Below, piece by piece: positions 1 through 5,149 of a DNA stretch of 6,058 nt; the stretch's first letter is position 1, and each line of letters starts with the position of its first letter. Source of the DNA: an uncultured Collinsella sp. (lineage in GTDB: Bacteria > Actinomycetota > Coriobacteriia > Coriobacteriales > Coriobacteriaceae). The notes under the pieces were generated by a model that did no database searches, had not been told where the DNA came from, and was given only the letters and a program-made list of their open reading frames with translations. The position numbers and the translations under genes were made by a program. The stretch lies in NCBI GenBank assembly GCA_902496005.1, contig CABUZI010000100.1:1-6058 (forward strand), read 5' to 3'.

Positions 1-44
1 ACTCCCGCGACACCGCAGGCGATGGCAATGTTACGTGGCTTCAT
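1..44 (-). CDS. N-terminus of an unidentified leftward gene (partial)
   Basis: Only the first 14 complete codons are inside the window; they read MKPRNIAIACGVAG on the minus strand from an ATG at 44. A strong Shine-Dalgarno (GAGAGGAG) lies a few bases upstream of that ATG, at about 51-58, which is the main reason to call a gene. The short hydrophobic stretch after a basic start could be the first strand of a Rossmann-like fold or the beginning of a signal peptide; the visible part cannot decide. It is divergent from the M18 aminopeptidase, so both promoters must lie close together or inside each other's 5' regions. No function is assigned. Confidence 0.6.
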   Translation of the reverse strand, partial: MKPRNIAIACGVAG

Positions 45-80
45 GACGGCTCCTCTCGTCCTGTTAGCGTAATTGTCGCA

Positions 81-97
81 AAAGGAGCGCGGGTATG
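81..97 (+). promoter_or_regulatory. Alternative ribosome binding site and ATG upstream of the M18 gene
   Basis: AAAGGAG at 81-87 sits seven bases before ATG 95, a nearly ideal ribosome site, in frame with the aminopeptidase and with no stop in between. Starting here would add 37 residues rich in Gly, Arg and Ala (beginning MMAQLGERRG) that have no counterpart in the family as I know it. The second site, at about 194-202 before ATG 206, is also strong. Either the protein has two starts, or translation of the leader influences the downstream start. Confidence 0.4.
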
Positions 98-205
98 ATG
101 GCTCAACTTGGTGAGCGGCGCGGGATTAAACATGGAATGAAAGGCGCGGCGCTGGCGTGGCGGGGTATGCTGGAGGGGACCATCAACCCAGCGAAAGGGG
201 AGAGC

Positions 206-1591
206 ATGACGGATCAGGAAACGCCCGAGCGCGTGCACGTGACGGCCGACGATATCGAGGCCGCCAACGACCTTATCGACTTTATCGAGGCATGCCCCAG
301 CATGTTCCATACGGCGGCGACCATTATGGCCGAGCTCGACGAGGCGGGCTTTACCTACCTGCCCGAGAATGCGGCGTGGGACATCGAGCCGGGCGGGCGT
401 TATTACACGCAGCGCAACACCTCGAGCGTTGTTGCCTTTAAGGTGGGCGAGGACCTGGCCGCGACGTGGGGCGAGGACGGCGTTGCCGGCGACTACCATT
501 TTCAGCTGACGGCGTCGCACAGCGACTCGCCGACGTTTAAGGTTAAGGCCGTGCCCGAGCTCGACGGCGCGGGCGAGACGCTGCGCCTGAACACCGAGGC
601 CTACGGCGGCATGATCGACTACACCTGGTTCGACCGTCCGCTGGCACTCGCGGGCCGCGTGCTGGTACGCGAGGGCGACCGTATCGAGAGTCGTTTGCTC
701 GCTACCGAGCGCGAAGTCGCCATCATCCCGAGCCTTGCCATCCACATGAACCGTGGCGTTAACGAGAGCTTTGCGCCCAACCGCGCCGTCGACCTGTGCC
801 CGCTCATCAGCGCCGGTGACCTTAAGCAGGGAGATTTTGACGCCCTGATTGCCGACGAGCTGGATGTTGAGCCCGAGCAAATTCTGGGCCGCGATCTGTT
901 CCTGGTCAACCGCCAGGATGCGCGCATTTGGGGCTGGGCCGACGAGTTTATCTCGACGCCCAAGCTCGACGACCTGGCCTGCGCCTACACCTCGCTGCAG
1001 GCATTTTTGGGTGCTGAGAACGCGCACGATGTTTCGGTCTTTTGCTGCTTTGATAACGAGGAGGTTGGCTCCGAGACCAAACAGGGCGCCATGTCGACGT
1101 TCTTGGCCGACGCGCTGCGCCGCATTAACGGATCGTTGGGCTTTGACGACGAGTCGTACCATCGCGCCCTTGCCGCCTCGATGCTCGTAAGCTGCGACAA
1201 TGCACATGCCGTGCACCCCAACCACGCCGAGAAGTGCGATGCCCGCAATCAGGTGGTGCTTAACGGCGGCATCGTCATCAAGGAAGCCGCCAACCAGCAC
1301 TACTGCACCGATGCCTTTAGCCGCGCGGTGTTCCAGGCCATCTGCGATGACGCCGACGTGCCCACGCAGGCCTTCGCCAACAAGAGCGATATGGCCGGCG
1401 GCTCCACGCTCGGCAATCTGTCTAATATGCAGGCGAGCATGCACGCCGTGGACGTGGGCCTGCCGCAGCTGGCCATGCACTCGAGCTACGAGACCGGCGG
1501 CGTGCGCGACGTGATGTACGCCATCCGCGCCCTCACCGCCTTCTACGAGCGAAACCTAACCATCAACGGCGCCGAAAGCGTGGAGCTGTAA
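206..1591 (+). CDS. M18-family metalloaminopeptidase (aspartyl aminopeptidase-like)
   Basis: This 461-residue protein is a full-length member of peptidase family M18, cytoplasmic enzymes with a dinuclear metal site that remove N-terminal, often acidic, residues from peptides. All expected metal and catalytic positions are visible: His105 in HSDSP, Asp255 in PKLDD, the Glu285-Glu286 pair in FDNEEVGS (general base plus ligand), Asp331 in SCDNAHAVHPNH, and His425 in MHSSYE. They match, by recall of the human DNPEP pattern, its five zinc ligands and general base. No signal peptide is seen. I chose ATG 206 because AAAGGGGAG precedes it and because family members start about 10-25 residues before the LIDF helix. 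The frame stays open to an ATG at 95, which also has a good ribosome site, so a 37-residue longer form is possible. A small ORF starts immediately after the stop. Exact substrate preference cannot be read from the sequence; apeB is a possible symbol but orthology was not tested. Confidence 0.93.
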   Translation: MTDQETPERVHVTADDIEAANDLIDFIEACPSMFHTAATIMAELDEAGFTYLPENAAWDIEPGGRYYTQRNTSSVVAFKVGEDLAATWGEDGVAGDYHFQLTASHSDSPTFKVKAVPELDGAGETLRLNTEAYGGMIDYTWFDRPLALAGRVLVREGDRIESRLLATEREVAIIPSLAIHMNRGVNESFAPNRAVDLCPLISAGDLKQGDFDALIADELDVEPEQILGRDLFLVNRQDARIWGWADEFISTPKLDDLACAYTSLQAFLGAENAHDVSVFCCFDNEEVGSETKQGAMSTFLADALRRINGSLGFDDESYHRALAASMLVSCDNAHAVHPNHAEKCDARNQVVLNGGIVIKEAANQHYCTDAFSRAVFQAICDDADVPTQAFANKSDMAGGSTLGNLSNMQASMHAVDVGLPQLAMHSSYETGGVRDVMYAIRALTAFYERNLTINGAESVEL

Positions 1592-1774
1592 ATGCGAGCC
1601 GAAGAAATGAAGGCCGAGCATGGGGCTCAGCTTATTGATCGGGGTTTACAGCTGTTCGTCGCCGCTTGCCATGAGTCAGGGGTCGACGTGTCCAAGGCGC
1701 GACCAACGAGTGCTGAAGAACTCAAGCGTAACGCCTATTCGGACCGCTATGACGAGGAGACGGATTGGCTCTAA
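1592..1774 (+). CDS. Small acidic hypothetical protein, abutting the M18 gene
   Basis: A 60-residue ORF begins with ATG directly after the aminopeptidase stop (TAAATG). GGAG about six bases upstream, inside the end of the aminopeptidase gene, can serve as ribosome site, so translational coupling is likely. An in-frame ATG at 1607 is an alternative start. The product begins MRAEEMKAEHG, has an amphipathic middle (LIDRGLQLFVAACHESG) and an acidic aromatic tail ending DRYDEETDWL. There is no signal peptide or membrane segment. I do not recognise the family. A short protein with an acidic Asp/Glu/Trp tail, followed by an overlapping reading frame, recalls some type II antitoxins, but no DNA-binding fold is evident and this is only a guess. 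It could also be a leftover of a longer gene. Confidence 0.5.
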   Translation: MRAEEMKAEHGAQLIDRGLQLFVAACHESGVDVSKARPTSAEELKRNAYSDRYDEETDWL

Positions 1775-2024
1775 TAAGCGAAGTGTCGAAAACGCTAGAT
1801 GTATGTTTGATATCACTTTGGCGAGAGTGTCGCAGACAGAACTACCGGTATGGCGCAAGCCAACCTGACCCCATTGCACCAAACCTACCAAAAAGGAACA
1901 GGTTCATTTTGGCAGGCTTTATCTGGGCAAATGCCGCAATGCCAACAGCTGGACGGAATTGTTAAGACACCGCGGGTTGAGCAAACGTCAGCGAGCGACG
2001 TCCAGAACGAACAAGTTGGCATGA
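1775..2024. other. Gene-poor stretch downstream of the small ORF
   Basis: No convincing gene is seen here. A TTG-initiated frame (1765-1965, 66 residues) overlaps the end of the 60-residue ORF and has GAGGAG five bases upstream. Its first 30 or so residues (from MALISEVSKTLDVCLISLW) could be real, but its second half simply reads through the palindromic repeat. Another frame, 1850-2041, also runs through the repeat and then into the terminator. The segment is less GC-rich than its neighbours, consistent with intergenic DNA or a decayed gene. Confidence 0.45.
1884..1923 (+). repeat. Palindromic intergenic repeat, copy A
   Basis: A 40-base element matches copy B (3092-3131) at 35 of 40 positions in the same orientation. 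It has 10-base arms at 1884-1893 (CCTACCAAAA) and 1907-1916 (TTTTGGCAGG) around a 13-base spacer. The arms differ from perfect pairing at one position, which becomes a G-U wobble in the minus-strand transcript. It lies in non-coding DNA between the small ORF and the convergent terminator. Two copies within about 1.2 kb suggest a dispersed family; I associate this motif with Collinsella-type genomes, but that is recall and not a checked result. Confidence 0.75.
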
Positions 2025-2065
2025 AAAAGGCGAGGCATTGACCTTCTGGTCATGCCTCGCCTTTT
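2025..2065. terminator. Bidirectional rho-independent terminator between convergent units
   Basis: The left arm at 2025-2043 (AAAAGGCGAGGCAT, one bulged T, GACC) pairs with the right arm at 2048-2065 (GGTC, ATGCCTCGCCTTTT) around a TTCT loop. The long GC-rich stem is flanked by an A-run on the left and a T-run on the right, so it supplies a U-tract in both directions. It can end the rightward M18/small-ORF transcript and the leftward dehydrogenase transcript, which converge here. Confidence 0.88.
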
Positions 2066-2106
2066 GAATGACAAATTGTCGCTCTGGGCGGCGCGCAGCG
2101 TCGACC

Positions 2107-2135
2107 GGTCCGCCGTTCGTTAGAACGGCGGAACC
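2107..2135 (-). other. Stable stem-loop directly after the dehydrogenase stop
   Basis: GGTCCGCCGTTC (2107-2118), a four-base loop GTTA, then GAACGGCGGAACC (2123-2135) form a 12-bp stem with one extra base. The hairpin begins one base past the dehydrogenase stop codon on the minus strand. No T-run follows it, so it is not a classical intrinsic terminator; it may protect the 3' end of the message or assist the true terminator downstream at 2025-2065. Confidence 0.6.
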
Positions 2136-3071
2136 CTAATGTTCGATCCAGCAACGCAGGGTCTCGCCGGCTTGCAGGTGACGCAGATTCTCCGCGGCGA
2201 TGTCGACGACGTTGTTGAGCGTTGCTGCCAGGTGGAACCAACCGGAGACGTGCGGCGTGATGAGCATGTTAGGCGCATCCCACAGTGGGCTTGTCTCAGG
2301 CAGCGGCTCGGGGTCGGTGACGTCGACCGCGGCGCCGGCGAGATGACCCGACTCCAGGGCGGCAACCAAGTCGTCGGCGACCACAAGGTCGCCGCGGCCG
2401 CCGTTGGCAAAGAAGGCGCCCGGTTTCATCGCAGCGAAGAACTCGGCGTTCGCCAAGCCGCGGGTCTCGGGCGTGCTGGGCATAAAGGATGCGACGATGT
2501 CAGCCTCGGCCAGACGCTCGGGCAGGGCGTCCATGCTGTCCATGTCCTCAAACACAATGGGGTAGACGAGCGGATGGCGCTTGATGCCGCGGACGTGCGC
2601 ACCCATGTTGCGGCAGAGCGTGGCGAAGTGGCCACCGATATCGCCCGCGCCCAGCACCAGCACATTGGCGTTTTTGAGCGAGGTGACCGGCCCCAAATCC
2701 TCCCAGCGATGCTCGCGCTGCAGGTCCTGGTAGCCGGGCAGGCGCTTCATCATAGACAGCACCATGGCAAACATGTGCTCGCTCACGGCCTGGCCGTAGG
2801 CGCCGATTGAGCAAGACAGCTTGGCTTCAGCCGGCACGGTGCCGGCGGCGAGATAGTCGTCATAGCCGGCGGTCTGCAGTTGCAGCAGCTGGAGGCGCTC
2901 GCATGCGGTCAGCAGGGAAGGGTCTATGTTGCCCAGGATCACGTCGGCATTGGCGACCTGTTCACGCGTGATGGCGTCGGAGCTCGTGTAGATAAAGTCC
3001 TCGCCCGGAGCGCTCGACTCAAGAATTGCGCGATGGCGGTCGTTGACGGGCAGCAAAACCAGGATGTTCAC
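2136..3071 (-). CDS. D-2-hydroxyacid dehydrogenase family protein, NAD(P)-dependent
   Basis: The 311-residue product is of normal length for this family, which interconverts 2-oxoacids and D-2-hydroxyacids with NAD(P)H. The N-terminal flavodoxin-like substrate domain covers roughly residues 1-95 and the C-terminal end. The Rossmann domain starts at NVLVLGAGDIGG, with the glycine motif at 141-147. Catalytic positions are in place: Arg226 in NGGRGD, Glu255 in DVTDPEPLP and His274 in ITPHVSG. Start is a GTG at 3071 preceded by AAAGGA on the minus strand; it gives the usual short first strand MNILVLLPV. The substrate is not readable: phosphoglycerate, glyoxylate/hydroxypyruvate and lactate-type members share these motifs, and no serine-biosynthesis neighbour or ACT domain is present. 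It follows the methionine aminopeptidase but is separated by a strong terminator and the palindromic repeat, so it probably has its own promoter. Confidence 0.9.
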   Translation of the reverse strand: MNILVLLPVNDRHRAILESSAPGEDFIYTSSDAITREQVANADVILGNIDPSLLTACERLQLLQLQTAGYDDYLAAGTVPAEAKLSCSIGAYGQAVSEHMFAMVLSMMKRLPGYQDLQREHRWEDLGPVTSLKNANVLVLGAGDIGGHFATLCRNMGAHVRGIKRHPLVYPIVFEDMDSMDALPERLAEADIVASFMPSTPETRGLANAEFFAAMKPGAFFANGGRGDLVVADDLVAALESGHLAGAAVDVTDPEPLPETSPLWDAPNMLITPHVSGWFHLAATLNNVVDIAAENLRHLQAGETLRCWIEH

Positions 3072-3091
3072 AAGCAGTCCTTTCCGCTCGA

Positions 3092-3131
3092 CCTGCCAAA
3101 AAGGGACAGGTTTATTTTGGCAGGTTGTATC
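3092..3131 (+). repeat. Palindromic intergenic repeat, copy B
   Basis: This copy has perfect 10-base arms CCTGCCAAAA (3092-3101) and TTTTGGCAGG (3115-3124) around a 13-base spacer, and shares 35 of 40 bases with copy A. It lies 20 bases upstream of the dehydrogenase start and downstream of the methionine aminopeptidase terminator, so in a dehydrogenase transcript it would form a hairpin in the 5' leader just before the ribosome site. The conserved spacer, not only the arms, argues for a related element rather than chance pairing. Confidence 0.8.
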
Positions 3132-3144
3132 AGGAAAAACGTTA

Positions 3145-3195
3145 TAAAAACGCCGGGCTACGCGATGGTTAACATATCCATCGCGTAGCCCGGCG
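3145..3195 (-). terminator. Rho-independent terminator of the methionine aminopeptidase gene
   Basis: On the minus strand the arm at 3178-3195 pairs perfectly over 18 bases with the arm at 3151-3168 (core CGCCGGGCTACGCGATGG) around a nine-base loop. It is followed by TTTTTATAAC, a five-T tract. It begins nine bases past the aminopeptidase stop. The strength of the stem makes read-through into the dehydrogenase unlikely. Confidence 0.92.
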
Positions 3196-3204
3196 CATCC
3201 ACAG

Positions 3205-4092
3205 CTACCAGCTCAGCAGCTCGTAGCCATCCTCGGTCACCACGAGCTGTACCTCGCACTGGGCCGAATCGCTGCCGTCCTTGGTGCGCACGCACCAGCC
3301 GTCACCCTTGCTGATCTTGATGTCGGGCGCTCCGGCGTTGACCATGGGCTCGATGGTAAAGACCATGCCCGGAGCCATGATGGTGTCCACATCGGGCGCC
3401 TCGGTGGTAAAGCCCACAAACGGGTCCTCGTGGAACTCCTTACCGATACCGTGTCCGCCGTACTCGCGCACCACGCTAAAGCCGGCGTCCTCGACCGTCT
3501 TTTGCACGGCCTCGGCCATCACGGACAGCGGTAGCCATGGCTTGACGGCCGCCAGACCCGCCTCCACGCTGGCGCGGGTGACGTCGACCAGGCGCTGGCG
3601 CTCGGCCGAGACCTCGCCGATGCAGAACATACGGCTCGAATCACTAAAGTAACCGTCCAGGATCGTGGAGCAGTCCACGTTGATGATGTCGCCCTCGTGC
3701 AGCACATCCGCATCGCAGGGGATACCGTGGCAGACGACGTCGTTGATCGAGGTGCACACGCTCTTGGGATAGCCCTCGTAGTTAAGATCGGCCGGCGTGC
3801 CGCCGTGCTCGACGGTGTAGTCGTAGATCATCTGGTCGATCTGGTTGGTGGTCATGCCCGCGGCGATGTGTTCGCCTACGTAATCGAGCACACCCACGTT
3901 GATGGCGGCCGAGCGCTTGATGCCCTCGATATCGGCGGGCGTCTTGTAGAGCGTGCGGGGCAGCACCTCCCAGCCCTCTTCCCACAAGCGCTCGAGGCGC
4001 TCGTCAAAGGCGCTATGGCATTTCTTGTATTTCTTGCCGCTGCCGCACCAGCAAGCGTCGTTGCGGCCAGGCACGGGTCCTTTGTCATACAT
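3205..4092 (-). CDS. map: Type I methionine aminopeptidase with N-terminal SEC-C zinc motif
   Basis: This 295-residue enzyme removes the initiator methionine from nascent proteins in the cytoplasm. Residues 14-26 (CWCGSGKKYKKCH) form a SEC-C metal-binding motif with Cys14, Cys16, Cys25 and His26, an accessory domain also present in SecA tails and in a subset of bacterial methionine aminopeptidases. The catalytic pita-bread domain starts around residue 50. Its residues align with the E. coli enzyme: His122 in CHGIP, metal ligands Asp140 and Asp151 (SDSSRMF), His214 in GGHGIG, His221, Glu248 in TIEP and Glu280 in AQCE. The final motif reads AQCEVQ where most type I enzymes have AQFEHT. Start ATG 4092 has AAAGGAAG upstream. 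A TATACT box lies nearby, so it may have its own promoter, and a perfect terminator follows the stop. If it is one of two methionine aminopeptidases in the genome, this would be the SEC-C form. Confidence 0.95.
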   Translation of the reverse strand: MYDKGPVPGRNDACWCGSGKKYKKCHSAFDERLERLWEEGWEVLPRTLYKTPADIEGIKRSAAINVGVLDYVGEHIAAGMTTNQIDQMIYDYTVEHGGTPADLNYEGYPKSVCTSINDVVCHGIPCDADVLHEGDIINVDCSTILDGYFSDSSRMFCIGEVSAERQRLVDVTRASVEAGLAAVKPWLPLSVMAEAVQKTVEDAGFSVVREYGGHGIGKEFHEDPFVGFTTEAPDVDTIMAPGMVFTIEPMVNAGAPDIKISKGDGWCVRTKDGSDSAQCEVQLVVTEDGYELLSW

Positions 4093-4117
4093 GGCTAACT
4101 TCCTTTCATCCGCAGCT

Positions 4118-4123
4118 AGTATA
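4118..4123 (-). promoter_or_regulatory. Candidate -10 box for the methionine aminopeptidase gene
   Basis: The minus strand reads TATACT about 25 bases before the ATG at 4092, in the 55-base gap after the radical SAM stop. No good -35 hexamer is seen at the usual distance, so the box may be weak or chance. The short gap also allows co-transcription from the radical SAM gene. Confidence 0.4.
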
Positions 4124-4147
4124 GCCCACCCACATGGCAGCTGCGCG

Positions 4148-4924
4148 CTAGTAGCTCACCTGGCAGGGAATGCCGAGGGCTCGGACGCGCGCGGCAATGG
4201 CGTCGAGCACCTCGGGCGCTGCTTTGGCAAGGCCGGCGACCGGCGTCTCGCGCGCCACCGTGTAGATGGTCGCTTCTTGTGGGCGAATGCGCTCAAGCGC
4301 CGCGAGCCAGGGGGCAACGTACTCCTCGCCGGTGTTGTCGATGGGCTTGCCCAGATACTCACCGGTCAAAAAGATCGTCTGGATAATAACGTGACCGTCA
4401 AAGCTTGCGAACGTCTCAATCTGGTGCTCGACGTCGTAGGGGCCAACAGGCTGGTCGAGCAGCTGGATAAATGCCGGATCGACCGTATCGAGCTTAAGAA
4501 TGTTGTCGTCGACCATCATGAGCGCATCGTGCACCTCGGGGCGGTCGGCGCGCGTGCCGTTGGAGAGCACGGCGATCTTGGAGTTTGGGGCAAGCTCGTC
4601 GCGCAGCGCGACGGCGCCGGCGATGGCCTGCGGAAACTCCGGTGCGGCGGTGGGCTCGCCGTTGCCTGCGAAGGTGATCACATCGGGGAGCTCGCCCTCG
4701 GCTGTCATCTCGCGCAGCTTTGCCTCGAGCGCGTCGAGTACCACGGCAGCTGTGTTGTGCGGCTCATGGCAGGGGCGCTCGGCATTGAGGCCGTTTTCGC
4801 AGTAAATGCAGTCGAACGTGCAGATTTTGCCGCTGGCCGGCATCATGTTGACGCCGAGCGAGAGGCCAAGGCGACGGCTGCGAACGGGCCCAAAGATGGG
4901 GCTGGCATTCAAAAACGTAGACAT
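4148..4924 (-). CDS. Radical SAM protein, COG0731-like
   Basis: A 258-residue protein carrying the radical SAM cluster motif C35-x3-C39-x2-C42 (CTFDCIYC), whose cysteines bind a [4Fe-4S] cluster that cleaves S-adenosylmethionine. The start FGPVRSRRLGLSLGVN and the GNGEPT motif at 87-92 are typical of the COG0731 group of Fe-S oxidoreductases, distantly related to wyosine-synthesis and MoaA-like enzymes. The substrate of this group is not known to me. There is no extra C-terminal cluster-binding cysteine set: besides the motif, only Cys52 and Cys254 are seen, so an auxiliary cluster is unlikely. ATG 4924 has GAGGAG nine bases upstream and begins where the family begins; the reading frame stays open much further upstream, but that part lies antisense to the hydrolase and looks non-coding. 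It lies 55 bases before the methionine aminopeptidase gene on the same strand. Confidence 0.88.
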   Translation of the reverse strand: MSTFLNASPIFGPVRSRRLGLSLGVNMMPASGKICTFDCIYCENGLNAERPCHEPHNTAAVVLDALEAKLREMTAEGELPDVITFAGNGEPTAAPEFPQAIAGAVALRDELAPNSKIAVLSNGTRADRPEVHDALMMVDDNILKLDTVDPAFIQLLDQPVGPYDVEHQIETFASFDGHVIIQTIFLTGEYLGKPIDNTGEEYVAPWLAALERIRPQEATIYTVARETPVAGLAKAAPEVLDAIAARVRALGIPCQVSY

Positions 4925-4955
4925 AGGCTTATGCTCCTCAAGACAATTGTGCCTA

Positions 4956-4964
4956 AGCATAGCA
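4956..4964 (-). promoter_or_regulatory. Candidate extended -10 promoter of the radical SAM gene
   Basis: The minus strand reads TGCTATGCT, an extended -10 pattern (TGn followed by TATGCT), which would place the transcript start near 4949 and leave a leader of about 25 bases including the GAGGAG ribosome site. No convincing -35 hexamer is visible, which extended -10 promoters can do without. Confidence 0.4.
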
Positions 4965-4972
4965 TCGGCTCC

Positions 4973-4997
4973 AAAGCAAGGTACGGGCTCTTGCTTT
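4973..4997. repeat. 8-bp inverted repeat in the divergent intergenic region
   Basis: AAAGCAAG (4973-4980) and CTTGCTTT (4990-4997) are perfect complements around the nine-base spacer GTACGGGCT. It overlaps the position where the -35 region of the radical SAM promoter candidate would be, so it could be an operator. As an RNA hairpin it is followed on the plus strand by a T-rich stretch (to about 5016), but no plus-strand gene precedes it, which makes a terminator role less likely. Confidence 0.45.
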
Positions 4998-5149
4998 ACA
5001 AGTTTCGTTTTTTCACGTCGCTCATGATGCCGTGCCATGAAAAGCCTCGGGTCGGGTACAGTTAATCTGTTAACAAGTCGTAAGGCAATGCGGGTCCATC
5101 CAACCGTACTGACGTGCAGCTGGATGGGCATTGATGATGGGGGCACAAC
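4998..5149. other. Rest of the divergent intergenic region before the hydrolase
   Basis: This segment must contain the promoter of the rightward hydrolase, but no clear -35/-10 pair is seen. It has a T-run (5009-5014) and a small AT-rich dyad, GTTAA-TCTG-TTAAC, at 5062-5075 that could be an operator or overlap a -10 element. A GGGGG tract at 5139-5143, six bases before the ATG at 5150, is the best ribosome-site candidate and is only moderate. No gene is visible. Confidence 0.4.

Noticed and set aside
41..1480. Long 479-codon minus-strand open frame
   Set aside because: It is antisense to the M18 gene, whose catalytic motifs are all intact; long antisense frames are expected in GC-rich coding DNA, and the product has no recognisable motif.
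2139..2810. 223-codon plus-strand open frame
   Set aside because: Antisense to the dehydrogenase with its complete Rossmann and catalytic motifs; no domain of its own.
1884..3131. CRISPR or transposon ends from the repeat pair
   Set aside because: Only two copies about 1.2 kb apart, with no regular spacers, no transposase between them and direct rather than inverted orientation.
2880..3188. 102-codon plus-strand frame containing LPKRDRFILAG
   Set aside because: The recognisable peptide is only the translation of repeat copy B; copy A gives a similar LPKRNRFILAG peptide. This is shared repeat DNA, not a protein family.
3953..5065. 370-codon plus-strand open frame
   Set aside because: Antisense to the N-terminus of the methionine aminopeptidase and all of the radical SAM gene; low-complexity composition and no family features.
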